From Ardenticatenaceae bacterium (lineage in GTDB: Bacteria; Chloroflexota; Anaerolineae; Promineifilales; Promineifilaceae), in contig WYBM01000034.1 of NCBI GenBank assembly GCA_011525915.1, positions 50,212-114,211 on the forward strand: DNA of 64,000 nt. The letters run 5' to 3'. Shown in pieces: positions 1-6,143 of the stretch. The notes under the pieces were generated by a model. That model had not been told where the DNA came from. It was given only the letters and a program-made list of their open reading frames with translations, and did not search any database. The position numbers were made by a program, and so were the translations under genes. Numbering within the stretch: the first letter of the stretch is position 1; each line of letters begins with the position of its first letter.

Positions 1-14
1 TCCTGCCGTTCCCA
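1..14 (+). tRNA. 3' end of a tRNA cut by the window edge
   Basis: The first 14 bases read as the 3' half of a T stem (CCTGC), a 7-nt acceptor strand (CGTTCCC) and a discriminator A, the same arrangement that ends every tRNA further along. The array therefore probably continues to the left. The identity cannot be read because the anticodon lies outside the window. Confidence 0.4.
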
Positions 15-22
15 TTTGTCAT

Positions 23-93
23 GGGCTGGTCGTCCAATGGGAAGACGCTGCACTTGCAATGCAGAAATGTGGGTTCAATTCCCGCGCAGTCCA
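23..93 (+). tRNA. tRNA-Ala (TGC)
   Basis: A cloverleaf can be folded. The anticodon arm CTGCA-CTTGCAA-TGCAG gives anticodon TGC, and the T arm is GTGGG-TTCAATT-CCCGC. The acceptor GGGCTGG/GCAGTCC carries a G3-T70 wobble, the classical alanine identity element. The last acceptor pair is a G-G mismatch and the D arm is short, so the gene is divergent. No CCA is encoded, as for the other tRNAs here. Confidence 0.75.
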
Positions 94-99
94 CTGTAA

Positions 100-154
100 C
101 TCAGGTGAGGGTCTCACCTTGATAGCTCAGGTGAGGGTCTCACCTTGATAGCTC
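100..154 (+). repeat. Two 26-bp repeats copying the tRNA-Trp acceptor stem as a mini-hairpin
   Basis: Two perfect 26-bp units (100-125, 126-151) run directly into the tRNA-Trp gene. Each contains AGGTGAG-GGT-CTCACCT, which is exactly the 5' and 3' acceptor strands of the adjacent tRNA-Trp closed by a 3-nt loop. They look like tRNA copies with the whole interior deleted, or acceptor-stem mimics. Function unknown. Confidence 0.8.
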
Positions 155-227
155 AGGTGAGTGGCTCAATTGGCAGAGCGGCGGTCTCCAAAACCGCAGG
201 TTGTAGGTTCGATCCCTATCTCACCTG
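155..227 (+). tRNA. tRNA-Trp (CCA)
   Basis: The acceptor AGGTGAG/CTCACCT is perfectly paired and followed by discriminator G. The anticodon arm GCGGT-CTCCAAA-ACCGC reads CCA. The T arm is GTAGG-TTCGATC-CCTAT. The acceptor stem is duplicated as two mini-hairpins immediately upstream. Confidence 0.93.
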
Positions 228-307
228 CTGGTGATGGCGTACAGGGCGTCGTCACTTTTTCCTCTTCCCTCCTTCTTGCGGGGCACACAGCCTCAACTCC
301 TTTTTGG

Positions 308-335
308 GGCAGCACGGCCGTACGGCCGTGTTGCC
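308..335. repeat. 28-bp palindrome made of two ACGGCCGT octamers
   Basis: Two back-to-back ACGGCCGT octamers (314-321 and 322-329) sit in a near-perfect inverted repeat with one T-G wobble, between tRNA-Trp and tRNA-Gln. It could fold in DNA or RNA. There is no T tract, so it is not a classical terminator. Confidence 0.7.
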
Positions 336-350
336 CTCCTCTTTACCTTT

Positions 351-420
351 ACGGGGTCGTCTAACCGGCAGGACGACTGACTTTGAATCAGTAAACCCAG
401 GTTCGAACCCTGGCCCCGTA
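351..420 (+). tRNA. tRNA-Gln (TTG)
   Basis: The acceptor ACGGGGT pairs with GCCCCGT and the discriminator is A. The anticodon loop CTTTGAA on a CTGA/TCAG stem gives TTG. The T arm is CCAGG-TTCGAAC-CCTGG. Confidence 0.92.
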
Positions 421-438
421 GTTGTGGTCATCGGTAAT

Positions 439-509
439 CAGGGTGTGGTGTAATGGCAACATACGGTGCTTGGGTCACCGCGTCGGAGGTTCGATTCCTT
501 CCACCTTGA
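439..509 (+). tRNA. tRNA-Pro (TGG)
   Basis: The acceptor CAGGGTG/CACCTTG begins with C as usual for bacterial tRNA-Pro. The anticodon arm CGGTG-CTTGGGT-CACCG gives TGG. The T arm is GGAGG-TTCGATT-CCTTC, with one T-G pair. Confidence 0.9.
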
Positions 510-515
510 CTGTTT

Positions 516-590
516 TGCTGGCGTAGCTCAGCCTGGAAGAGCAGCCGTCTTGTAAACGGCCGTGCGCGTGTTCGAATCTCGCCGCCAGCT
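516..590 (+). tRNA. tRNA-Thr (TGT)
   Basis: The acceptor GCTGGCG/CGCCAGC is perfectly paired. The anticodon arm GCCGT-CTTGTAA-ACGGC reads TGT. The T arm carries TTCGAAT. The 3' anticodon strand runs into an ACGGCCGT octamer. Confidence 0.93.
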
Positions 591-597
591 TAACCAT

Positions 598-671
598 AGG
601 CGTGTAACTCAGACGGTCAGAGTGCCTTCCTTACAAGAAGGATGCCGCAGGTTCGAGCCCTGCCATGCCTA
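598..671 (+). tRNA. tRNA-Val (TAC)
   Basis: The acceptor AGGCGTG pairs with CATGCCT and the discriminator is A. The anticodon arm CCTTC-CTTACAA-GAAGG gives TAC. The T arm is GCAGG-TTCGAGC-CCTGC. Confidence 0.92.
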
Positions 672-673
672 TT

Positions 674-715
674 GGCTCAACCTTCTTCGAGCCTCTGGGC
701 TCAACCTTCTCCGAG
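674..715 (+). repeat. 18-bp direct repeat in the tRNA-Val/tRNA-Gly spacer
   Basis: Two near-identical 18-mers (674-691 and 698-715, one base different) begin GGCTCAACCTTC. CTCCGAGGG at 710-718 is inverted as CCCTCGGAG at 752-760, so the spacer can fold. No gene is seen here. Confidence 0.6.
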
Positions 716-764
716 GGGGCCGTCGCCCATTTTGCGGCAGCCATCCCGAAGCCCTCGGAGACCT

Positions 765-836
765 GCGGAGATAGTTCAACAGGCAGAACCTCTCTGTGCC
801 ATAGAGAAGATGTGGGTTCAAACCCCGCTCTCCGCT
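765..836 (+). tRNA. tRNA-Gly (GCC)
   Basis: The acceptor GCGGAGA pairs with TCTCCGC and the discriminator is T. The anticodon arm TCTCT-GTGCCAT-AGAGA gives GCC. The T arm is GTGGG-TTCAAAC-CCCGC. Confidence 0.92.
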
Positions 837-846
837 TTTATACTTT

Positions 847-931
847 GGAAGGGTGGCCGAACGGTAAGGCACTCGTCTGCTAAACGAGGTTGGTGAAAGA
901 CCCAGTGCAGGTTCAATTCCTGCCCCTTCCG
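847..931 (+). tRNA. tRNA-Ser (GCT)
   Basis: The acceptor GGAAGGG pairs with CCCTTCC and the discriminator is G. The anticodon arm CTCGT-CTGCTAA-ACGAG gives GCT. A long variable arm, typical of serine tRNAs, precedes a normal T arm. Confidence 0.93.
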
Positions 932-950
932 CTCCTGCCCCTTCTGTTTG

Positions 951-1023
951 GGACCGGTAACTCAATAGGCAGAGTGGCGGACTTTTAATCCGCAGGTTGG
1001 GGGTTCGAGACCCTCCCGGTTCA
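951..1023 (+). tRNA. tRNA-Lys (TTT)
   Basis: The acceptor GGACCGG pairs with CCGGTTC (one G-T) and the discriminator is A. The anticodon arm GCGGA-CTTTTAA-TCCGC gives TTT. The T arm contains TTCGAGA. Confidence 0.92.
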
Positions 1024-1031
1024 TATAGCTT

Positions 1032-1106
1032 GCCTCTGTAGCTCAACGGAACAAGAGCACCTGGTTTCGACCCAGGAGGTTGCAGGTTCAAATCCTGCCA
1101 GGGGTA
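1032..1106 (+). tRNA. tRNA-Arg (TCG)
   Basis: The acceptor GCCTCTG pairs with CAGGGGT through two G-T wobbles and the discriminator is A. The anticodon arm CCTGG-TTTCGAC-CCAGG gives TCG. The T arm is GCAGG-TTCAAAT-CCTGC. Confidence 0.9.
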
Positions 1107-1111
1107 CACAT

Positions 1112-1198
1112 GGGTTGGTGACCCGAGTGGCAAAGGGGATTGGCTGTAAACCAATTGCATCAAACGGTGCTGCGCAGGTTCGACTCCTGCTCAACCCA
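1112..1198 (+). tRNA. tRNA-Tyr (GTA)
   Basis: The acceptor GGGTTGG pairs with TCAACCC and the discriminator is A. The anticodon arm ATTGG-CTGTAAA-CCAAT gives GTA. The long variable arm and the T arm GCAGG-TTCGACT-CCTGC fit a bacterial tRNA-Tyr. Confidence 0.93.
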
Positions 1199-1212
1199 CT
1201 CACTATGTTTCC

Positions 1213-1297
1213 GGGAAGGCAAGCCGATGGGTGACGGCCGTCGTCTTGAAAACGACCGAGGCGCAAGCCCTTGTGGGTTCGACTCCCACCCTTTCCG
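1213..1297 (+). tRNA. tRNA-Ser (TGA)
   Basis: The acceptor GGGAAGG pairs with CCTTTCC and the discriminator is G. The anticodon arm GTCGT-CTTGAAA-ACGAC gives TGA. There is a long variable arm. An ACGGCCGT octamer (1234-1241) overlaps the D/anticodon junction. The 3' end merges into a tandem repeat. Confidence 0.92.
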
Positions 1298-1414
1298 CTA
1301 GGCAAAGGCCCTTTCCGCTAGGCAAAGGCCCTTTCCGCTAGGCAAAGGCCCTTTCCGCTAGGCAAAGGCCCTTTCCGCCAGGTAAAGGCCCTTTCCGCCA
1401 GGTAAAGGCCCTTT
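1291..1414 (+). repeat. Six 20-bp tandem repeats derived from the tRNA-Ser 3' end
   Basis: Six head-to-tail 20-bp units begin inside the acceptor 3' strand of tRNA-Ser (CTTTCCG). The first four are identical and the last two differ at two positions each. Each unit boundary contains AAAGGCCCTTT, so each can form a small hairpin resembling an acceptor stem. There are no spacers, so it is not a CRISPR array. Confidence 0.9.
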
Positions 1415-1452
1415 GGGTTGGGTAACCTGCCTGCCGGTTACTACCTACCCGT

Positions 1453-1526
1453 GGTGGCTGTAGCTCAGCCGGTAGAGCGTCTGGTTGTGGCCCAGAAGGC
1501 CGCGAGTTCGAACCTCGCCAGTCACC
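1453..1526 (+). tRNA. tRNA-His (GTG)
   Basis: The acceptor GTGGCTG pairs with CAGTCAC. An extra G at 1453 faces discriminator C1526, the G(-1)-C73 pair specific to tRNA-His. The anticodon arm TCTGG-TTGTGGC-CCAGA gives GTG. The T arm is GCGAG-TTCGAAC-CTCGC. Confidence 0.93.
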
Positions 1527-1662
1527 CTTTTGCCATTAACAAGATCACGGGCCGGCGAGATTGGGTTATCTCTCCCTCTGGTCTCGCTGCTGGAGAGCAG
1601 CGACTGGCGTATGCCAGTGTACCGTCCAATCTCTTATTTGCCCGTGTGTGCCTCTGGGGGTA

Positions 1663-1700
1663 ACCCGCCGGGTTTGCTGTGGGGGCCCGGCGGGTCTTTC
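1663..1700 (+). terminator. GC-rich terminator-like hairpin after tRNA-His
   Basis: ACCCGCCGGG (1663-1672) and CCCGGCGGGT (1686-1695) form a 10-bp stem followed by a short pyrimidine stretch, CTTTCTC. It would close the tRNA array transcript and separate it from the tRNA-like element beyond. The T tract is short. Confidence 0.65.
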
Positions 1701-1770
1701 TCTGGGGTGGGGAGCCTATTCACCTTACGTTAGTGTGCCGTTTATGGGCCGGAATGATTGGGTTACCTTG

Positions 1771-1845
1771 GTGCATGTAGCTCAGCGCGTAGAGCGCACG
1801 GCCGGACACGGCCGTGAGACACAGGTTTGAATCCTGTCATGCAAT
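1771..1845 (+). ncRNA. tRNA-like element without a usable anticodon; candidate Y RNA module
   Basis: The D stem (GCTC/GAGC) and T arm (ACAGG-TTTGAAT-CCTGT) are clear, and a TGCATG/CATGCA acceptor pairs. The anticodon arm (1797-1816) is a 6-bp CACGGC/GCCGTG stem with an 8-nt loop, CGGACACG, that lacks U33 and contains an ACGGCCGT octamer, so it should not decode. The next gene is Ro60. Bacterial YrlA Y RNAs are tRNA mimics bound by Ro60 and are often encoded beside rsr, so this is a plausible Y RNA module. The alternative is a decayed tRNA gene (possibly Val-GAC). Confidence 0.45.
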
Positions 1846-1867
1846 GGACTGCCAATCATGATCGCTT

Positions 1868-1937
1868 GCCCATAATGGCCTTATGGGTGGGCCGGAGCCA
1901 ATGGGTTACCAGACTTTGAATCTGACATAACCCCCAT
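1868..1937 (+). ncRNA. Two stem-loops between the tRNA-like element and rsr
   Basis: The first hairpin is CCCATAA-TGGCC-TTATGGG (1869-1887). The second (1901-1937) is a longer stem, ATGGGTTA against TAACCCCCAT with two extra C residues. It is topped by CAGA-CTTTGAA-TCTG, a copy of a Gln-type anticodon arm, but no T arm follows. The segment may be a tRNA-Gln remnant or the helical, Ro-binding part of a Y RNA continuing from the element at 1771. The bulged C residues would fit the latter, but this is inference. Confidence 0.35.
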
Positions 1938-2023
1938 CGGCGCAACTCGCCCGCCTTCTCTTTTATCCTTTGTTCTTCAAACTTCATTTCTATGAAGGCT
2001 TCATCCTTATAAGGAGGTGCAGC

Positions 2024-3634
2024 ATGAGCAAATTGCGACAACTTTTTTCAACACGGCAAACGCCACAGAACCAATCCATTCCGGGCAGCAGCCAGGTCGC
2101 CAACTCGGCTGGTGGTTATGCCTGGGCAGTGGATGATTGGATGCAGCTAGACCGTTTTCTGGTGTTGGGTTCTGAGAGTGGCACTTACTACATCCGGCCG
2201 CAAAAATTGACCCGTGACAATGCTGAAGCGGTGCTGCGCTGCCTGGCCGCCGACGGCCGTCGGCTGGTGGCGCGGGTGGTGGAGATTTCAGAACACGGCC
2301 GTGCGCCTAAAAACGATCCCGCCCTCTTTGTCCTGGCTATGGCGGCTGGCCTGGGTGATGAAGTTACCCGGAAAGCGGCTCTGGCTGCCTTGCCGCAGGT
2401 CGCCCGCACTGGCACGCACCTTTTCCACTTCATGGAATTTGTTGAAGGCTTCCGGGGGTGGGGGCGGGCGCTGCGCCGGGGTGTGGCCAACTGGTACGCC
2501 GGCATGGATGCCGAACGGCTGGCTTACCAGGCGGTAAAATACCAACAGCGTGACGGCTGGAGCCACCGTGATGCCTTGCGACTGGCCCACCCTCAAGCCC
2601 CAACAGACATGCACAACCGGCTCTTTCACTGGATGACACAGGGTTGGAACGAGGCTGAACTTGCGGAATTGCCGCCAGAGATGCCGGCGCTCAAAACTAT
2701 CTGGGCGTTCGAGCAGGCAAAACGGGCGACCTCTGAGGGGGTGATCCAAAAACTAATTGAGGTGTACAACCTGCCCTGGGAGGCAATTCCGGCCCAGTGG
2801 TTGGCGTCGGCAGACGTGTGGCGCACGCTGCTGCCACGCCTGCCGCTGACAGCGCTGCTGCGGAACCTGGCACGGCTAACGGCTAACGGCGTATTGACCC
2901 CGCTGGGTCCGGAAACGCAGCTGGTTACAGAGCGGTTGGCAGATGCCAGCCAACTGAACCGCGCCCGTATCCATCCGGTGGCCGTCCTGGCGGCGCTGAT
3001 GACGTATCGACAAGGTAAAGGTGCGCGTGGTTCGCTGACCTGGAACCCGGTGACAGAGATCGTAGACGCATTGGACATGGCGTTTTACCGGACGTTCCAG
3101 AATGTGACCCCAACGGGCAAACGGCTGGTGCTGGCGCTGGATGTGTCTGGCTCTATGAGCATGGGCATGGTGGCCGGTGTGCCTGGTCTGACGCCGCGTG
3201 TCGCGTCTGCGGCGATGGCCCTGGTAACGGCCGCCACCGAGCGCGATGTGACGGTAGTGGGTTTCTCACACCAGATGGTACGGTTGGGTATCTCGCCGCG
3301 GCAGCGGCTGGATGACGCCGTCCAGGCGGTAAGTGGGCTGCCCTTTGGGGCCACAGATTGTGCGCTGCCGATGGTGTGGGCGCTGGAAAACGGCATTGCC
3401 GCCGATGCCTTTGTGGTATACACAGACAGCGAAACGTGGTATGGCCAGATCCACCCAGTTCAGGCGCTGCAAACGTACCGCCAGCGGACGGGCATTCCGG
3501 CAAAACTGGTGGTGGTAGGTATGGTGGCCAACGGCTTCAGCATTGCTGATCCACAGGACGCTGGTATGCTGGATGTGGTGGGCTTTGACACGGCCGTACC
3601 CGCTTTAATGTCTGACTTTATTGGCCGTGAGTGA
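2024..3634 (+). CDS. rsr: Ro60 / TROVE domain RNA-binding protein
   Basis: This 536-residue protein is a bacterial orthologue of the Ro 60-kDa autoantigen, a ring-shaped protein that binds Y RNA and misfolded RNAs and works with 3' exonucleases in RNA quality control. The first two thirds match the HEAT-like TROVE domain. The last third is a VWA fold with an intact MIDAS, D373-x-S-x-S (LDVSGSMS). The chosen ATG lies three bases after AGGAGGTGC, a strong ribosome binding site; a longer frame from 1970 lacks one. It follows the tRNA array and a tRNA-like element and precedes HNH and rtcB genes on the same strand, so it fits an rsr/Y RNA/rtcB RNA-repair locus. The family assignment is firm; the partner RNA is inferred. 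Confidence 0.93.
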   Translation: MSKLRQLFSTRQTPQNQSIPGSSQVANSAGGYAWAVDDWMQLDRFLVLGSESGTYYIRPQKLTRDNAEAVLRCLAADGRRLVARVVEISEHGRAPKNDPALFVLAMAAGLGDEVTRKAALAALPQVARTGTHLFHFMEFVEGFRGWGRALRRGVANWYAGMDAERLAYQAVKYQQRDGWSHRDALRLAHPQAPTDMHNRLFHWMTQGWNEAELAELPPEMPALKTIWAFEQAKRATSEGVIQKLIEVYNLPWEAIPAQWLASADVWRTLLPRLPLTALLRNLARLTANGVLTPLGPETQLVTERLADASQLNRARIHPVAVLAALMTYRQGKGARGSLTWNPVTEIVDALDMAFYRTFQNVTPTGKRLVLALDVSGSMSMGMVAGVPGLTPRVASAAMALVTAATERDVTVVGFSHQMVRLGISPRQRLDDAVQAVSGLPFGATDCALPMVWALENGIAADAFVVYTDSETWYGQIHPVQALQTYRQRTGIPAKLVVVGMVANGFSIADPQDAGMLDVVGFDTAVPALMSDFIGRE

Positions 3635-3679
3635 TAATCGGTAATCGGTAATTAGTGGTGTAACCGATTACCGATTACC
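3635..3679. repeat. Snap-back inverted repeat built from GGTAATC units
   Basis: Right after the rsr stop, TAATCGGTAATCGGTAA is followed nine bases later by its near-perfect complement. It forms a long hairpin whose arms are themselves short tandem repeats. Comparable elements lie at 27791-27848 and 33307-33388. It may be an mRNA 3'-end or processing element; there is no T tract. Confidence 0.7.
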
Positions 3680-3689
3680 GGAGAGAGAC

Positions 3690-4211
3690 ATGGCAGCCAT
3701 CTTGCTCTTGAACGCAACGTATGAACCCCTGGCCGTGATTCCCAGGAAACGGGCGCTGTCATTGCTGCTGCGAGAGGTGGTAGATGGGGTCACGGAAGAG
3801 ATGGTAGCGTTGGCCAGTATTGGTGAGACGCGCCCCATTCCCACCGTGCTGCGGCTGCGGCGCTATGTGAACGCCCCACGTCGGGGGGCACGTTGGAGCC
3901 GCCAGGGGGTACTCAAACGAGACAATTACACCTGTGTTTACTGTGGTGGGCGTGCCGGAGATAGGCGTCACGGCCGTGTCTTGCGCCTCAACGACCTGAC
4001 CATTGATCACGTCTTGCCTAAAAGCCGTGGTGGCCGGAACACATGGACGAATACGGCGTGTGCCTGTGCCGCGTGCAACGGCCGTAAAAATGACCGCACA
4101 CCGCATGAAGCTGGCATGGTCCTGCGTTGGGAACCCAAAACCCCCCGGGTAGAGTACCTGGTAGCCTCCGGCAACGTGCCTGAAGCGTGGAAGTTTTATC
4201 TGGAAATTTAG
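3690..4211 (+). CDS. HNH endonuclease family protein
   Basis: This 173-residue protein is a compact HNH nuclease-type protein. The core has a zinc-finger pair C82-x2-C85 (TCVYCG), the catalytic D106-H107 (TIDHVLP) and the second pair C126-x2-C129 (CAACNGRKND). The N-terminal 70 residues, starting with LLLNATYEPL, are typical of the stand-alone HNH proteins common in Chloroflexota, Actinobacteria and Cyanobacteria. The family as a whole cleaves DNA, but this subgroup has no assigned substrate. It lies 55 bp after rsr across a snap-back repeat and is followed by a strong hairpin, so it may share the rsr transcript. A role in RNA repair is only a neighbourhood inference. Confidence 0.88.
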   Translation: MAAILLLNATYEPLAVIPRKRALSLLLREVVDGVTEEMVALASIGETRPIPTVLRLRRYVNAPRRGARWSRQGVLKRDNYTCVYCGGRAGDRRHGRVLRLNDLTIDHVLPKSRGGRNTWTNTACACAACNGRKNDRTPHEAGMVLRWEPKTPRVEYLVASGNVPEAWKFYLEI

Positions 4212-4214
4212 AAT

Positions 4215-4251
4215 GAAGGGGTGACATCCTTTCACAGGATGTCACCCCTTC
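4215..4251. terminator. 16-bp perfect hairpin after the HNH gene
   Basis: GAAGGGGTGACATCCT (4215-4230), a 5-nt loop and the perfect complement (4236-4251) form a strong stem four bases after the HNH stop. No T tract follows. It is a probable transcription end or mRNA stabiliser. Confidence 0.7.
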
Positions 4252-4349
4252 CCACCGATGACGTTTGTTTTTTGCTGACATGCCATTCTTCACTATCCCC
4301 AATAAGAAGCACCACCTATTATCGGTGTATGCTAGGTAAAAGGATGTGA

Positions 4350-4580
4350 ATGATGGCTACGATAAAATGGGTGAATTTAGGCACAACGTATTGTGACTTT
4401 GCCAGCAAAGAGGTGGAACTGATGGAACAGCGCATCTACCCCACCGGTTTACAAGATGGCAGTGGTAACGCCTACCGCGTGCTCATGCGTAAATGCTCGG
4501 CCGGTTACCAATGCGGCCACATGGAAAATCCGTGCGCCTGGGCTGAGGTGGGGCACGACGGCCGCCGTTACGTTTTGTAG
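4350..4580 (+). CDS. Small cysteine-containing hypothetical protein
   Basis: I do not recognise this 76-residue protein. An AAAGGATG stretch provides a ribosome binding site and two in-frame ATGs (4350, 4353) are possible. It contains Cys residues in TTYCDF, RKCSAGYQCGH and NPCAW, spaced so that they could bind a metal or form disulphides. It has no signal peptide or membrane segment. It sits alone between the HNH terminator and rtcB on the same strand. The frame is supported by the RBS, the regular amino acid composition and the lack of a better frame. Confidence 0.55.
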   Translation: MMATIKWVNLGTTYCDFASKEVELMEQRIYPTGLQDGSGNAYRVLMRKCSAGYQCGHMENPCAWAEVGHDGRRYVL

Positions 4581-4658
4581 TGCCAGGCACTGCTCGTTTA
4601 GAAACCTGACTTGCCTGTGCCTGAAAAATCCCCATAATCAAAGCTGGAGGAAAACAAG

Positions 4659-6062
4659 ATGAACGCACGCAAGTTAGCCCGGTTAGGAGTGCCGCCGGGG
4701 GAGCCTATGAAACTGGCGGGTATGGCTGTGGGCCAGGCGCGGCAGATGGGTATCCCTAAACGCGACATCCCAGATTTGATCACGGCCGTGGTCGAAAACC
4801 CGGCCGACTATACCAATGATGATCTGCTGAGCGATCTGGCCAACGCCATTCTGGCACAGCATACGGCCGTGCCCACCTTTACGCCGCGCTCCAAACCAGC
4901 CCCTTATCACATTTGGGGTGATGATCTGGACAAAGGTTCCATCGAGCAAATTGAAAATGCGGTGCAGCTGCCCGTTTCCGTTCGTGGTGCGCTCATGCCT
5001 GATGCCCACATTGGCTATGGCCTGCCGATTGGCGGTGTGCTGGCCACGCACAATGCCGTTATCCCCTACGCCGTGGGCGTAGACATTGCCTGCCGCATGA
5101 AGTTGACGGTGCTAGATATGCACCCCAACGTCATTCGTGGCGAGCAAAAGCGGTTGGCCAACGCCATTGAGGCTGAAACCCGCTTTGGCATCGGTGCCAA
5201 CTTCCCACGCCAACGGCGTCGTGATCATCCGGTGATGACTGAAGATTGGTCAGTCAGCCCGGTCACCATGCGTTATCGGGACAAGGCCTGGGAACAGTTG
5301 GGCACCAGCGGCAGCGGCAACCACTTTGTAGAGTTTGGTGTTCTGGAAGTGTTGGATGATGAAGTAGGCCTGGCAAAAGGGCAGTACCTGGCGCTGCTCA
5401 GTCACAGCGGCAGCCGGGGTACAGGCGCCTCGGTATGTGATTATTACAGTAAACTGGCCATGGATCTGCATCCAGAGCTGCCCAAGCAGCTGCGCCACCT
5501 GGCCTGGTTGGATTTAAGCAGTGACCCTGGCCGCGAATATTGGGCGGCCATGCAGCTCATGGGCCATTACGCTGCCGCCAACCACGCCCTTATTCACAAA
5601 CATATTGCCAAAAACCTGGGGGCCAAGGTGCTGCTGGATGTGGAAAACCATCACAACTTTGCCTGGAAAGAAGAACACGATGGCCAAACCGTAATTGTTC
5701 ATCGTAAAGGAGCCACACCGGCCGGCAAAGGGGTGTTGGGTATTATCCCCGGTTCGATGGGTGCGCCCGGTTTTGTGGTACGGGGCAAAGGTAATGAGGC
5801 GGCGCTGCAATCGGCCGCACATGGTGCTGGCCGGCGCATGAGCCGCAAACAGGCCATGAAGTCATTCACCTGGCACGAGGTCAAAAAGTACCTGCGTGAG
5901 CGTGATGTTACCTTGATGACAGCCGGTCTTGACGAGGTGCCGATGGCGTACAAAGATATCCACGAAGTGATGGCCGCGCAGCAAGACCTGGTGGAAGTCA
6001 TGGCTCGTTTTGACCCCAGGTTGGTAAAAATGGCCCCTCATGGTGAACGGCCGGAAGATTAG
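4659..6062 (+). CDS. rtcB: RtcB RNA ligase
   Basis: RtcB joins RNA 2',3'-cyclic phosphate or 3'-phosphate ends to 5'-OH ends using GTP and Mn2+. Hallmarks are all present: the metal-binding Cys in GVDIACRM (C145), GTSGSGNHFVE, LSHSGSRGTG, DVENHHNFAW, and HRKGATPAG with the guanylated histidine (H348). At 467 residues it is longer than the usual roughly 400. The first 85 residues are an N-terminal extension, which includes a short helical stretch, before the catalytic fold begins. A GGAGG lies nine bases before the ATG. No rtcA or rtcR gene is present. It is the most distal gene of the rsr neighbourhood and fits a tRNA or RNA repair role. Confidence 0.95.
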   Translation: MNARKLARLGVPPGEPMKLAGMAVGQARQMGIPKRDIPDLITAVVENPADYTNDDLLSDLANAILAQHTAVPTFTPRSKPAPYHIWGDDLDKGSIEQIENAVQLPVSVRGALMPDAHIGYGLPIGGVLATHNAVIPYAVGVDIACRMKLTVLDMHPNVIRGEQKRLANAIEAETRFGIGANFPRQRRRDHPVMTEDWSVSPVTMRYRDKAWEQLGTSGSGNHFVEFGVLEVLDDEVGLAKGQYLALLSHSGSRGTGASVCDYYSKLAMDLHPELPKQLRHLAWLDLSSDPGREYWAAMQLMGHYAAANHALIHKHIAKNLGAKVLLDVENHHNFAWKEEHDGQTVIVHRKGATPAGKGVLGIIPGSMGAPGFVVRGKGNEAALQSAAHGAGRRMSRKQAMKSFTWHEVKKYLRERDVTLMTAGLDEVPMAYKDIHEVMAAQQDLVEVMARFDPRLVKMAPHGERPED

Positions 6063-6085
6063 CCATGGGAATCAGGTGGGGGATA

Positions 6086-6122
6086 ACAGAAGCCACGTAC
6101 TTGGGCAGTACGTGGCTTCTGT
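6086..6122. terminator. Bidirectional hairpin between rtcB and the sigma factor gene
   Basis: ACAGAAGCCACGTACT and its perfect complement (16 bp, 5-nt loop) lie between two convergent genes, 24 bp after the rtcB stop and just after the sigma factor stop. It probably ends transcription from both sides. Confidence 0.8.
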
Positions 6123-6143
6123 CTGCATCATACGGCAGAATAG

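Noticed and set aside
669..1163. 164-residue minus-strand reading frame over the tRNA array
   Set aside because: It is antisense to six tRNA genes and its sequence is a translation of their complements.
1291..1414. CRISPR-like array of 20-bp repeats
   Set aside because: Units are directly adjacent with no spacers, and the repeat derives from the tRNA-Ser acceptor end. No cas genes are near.
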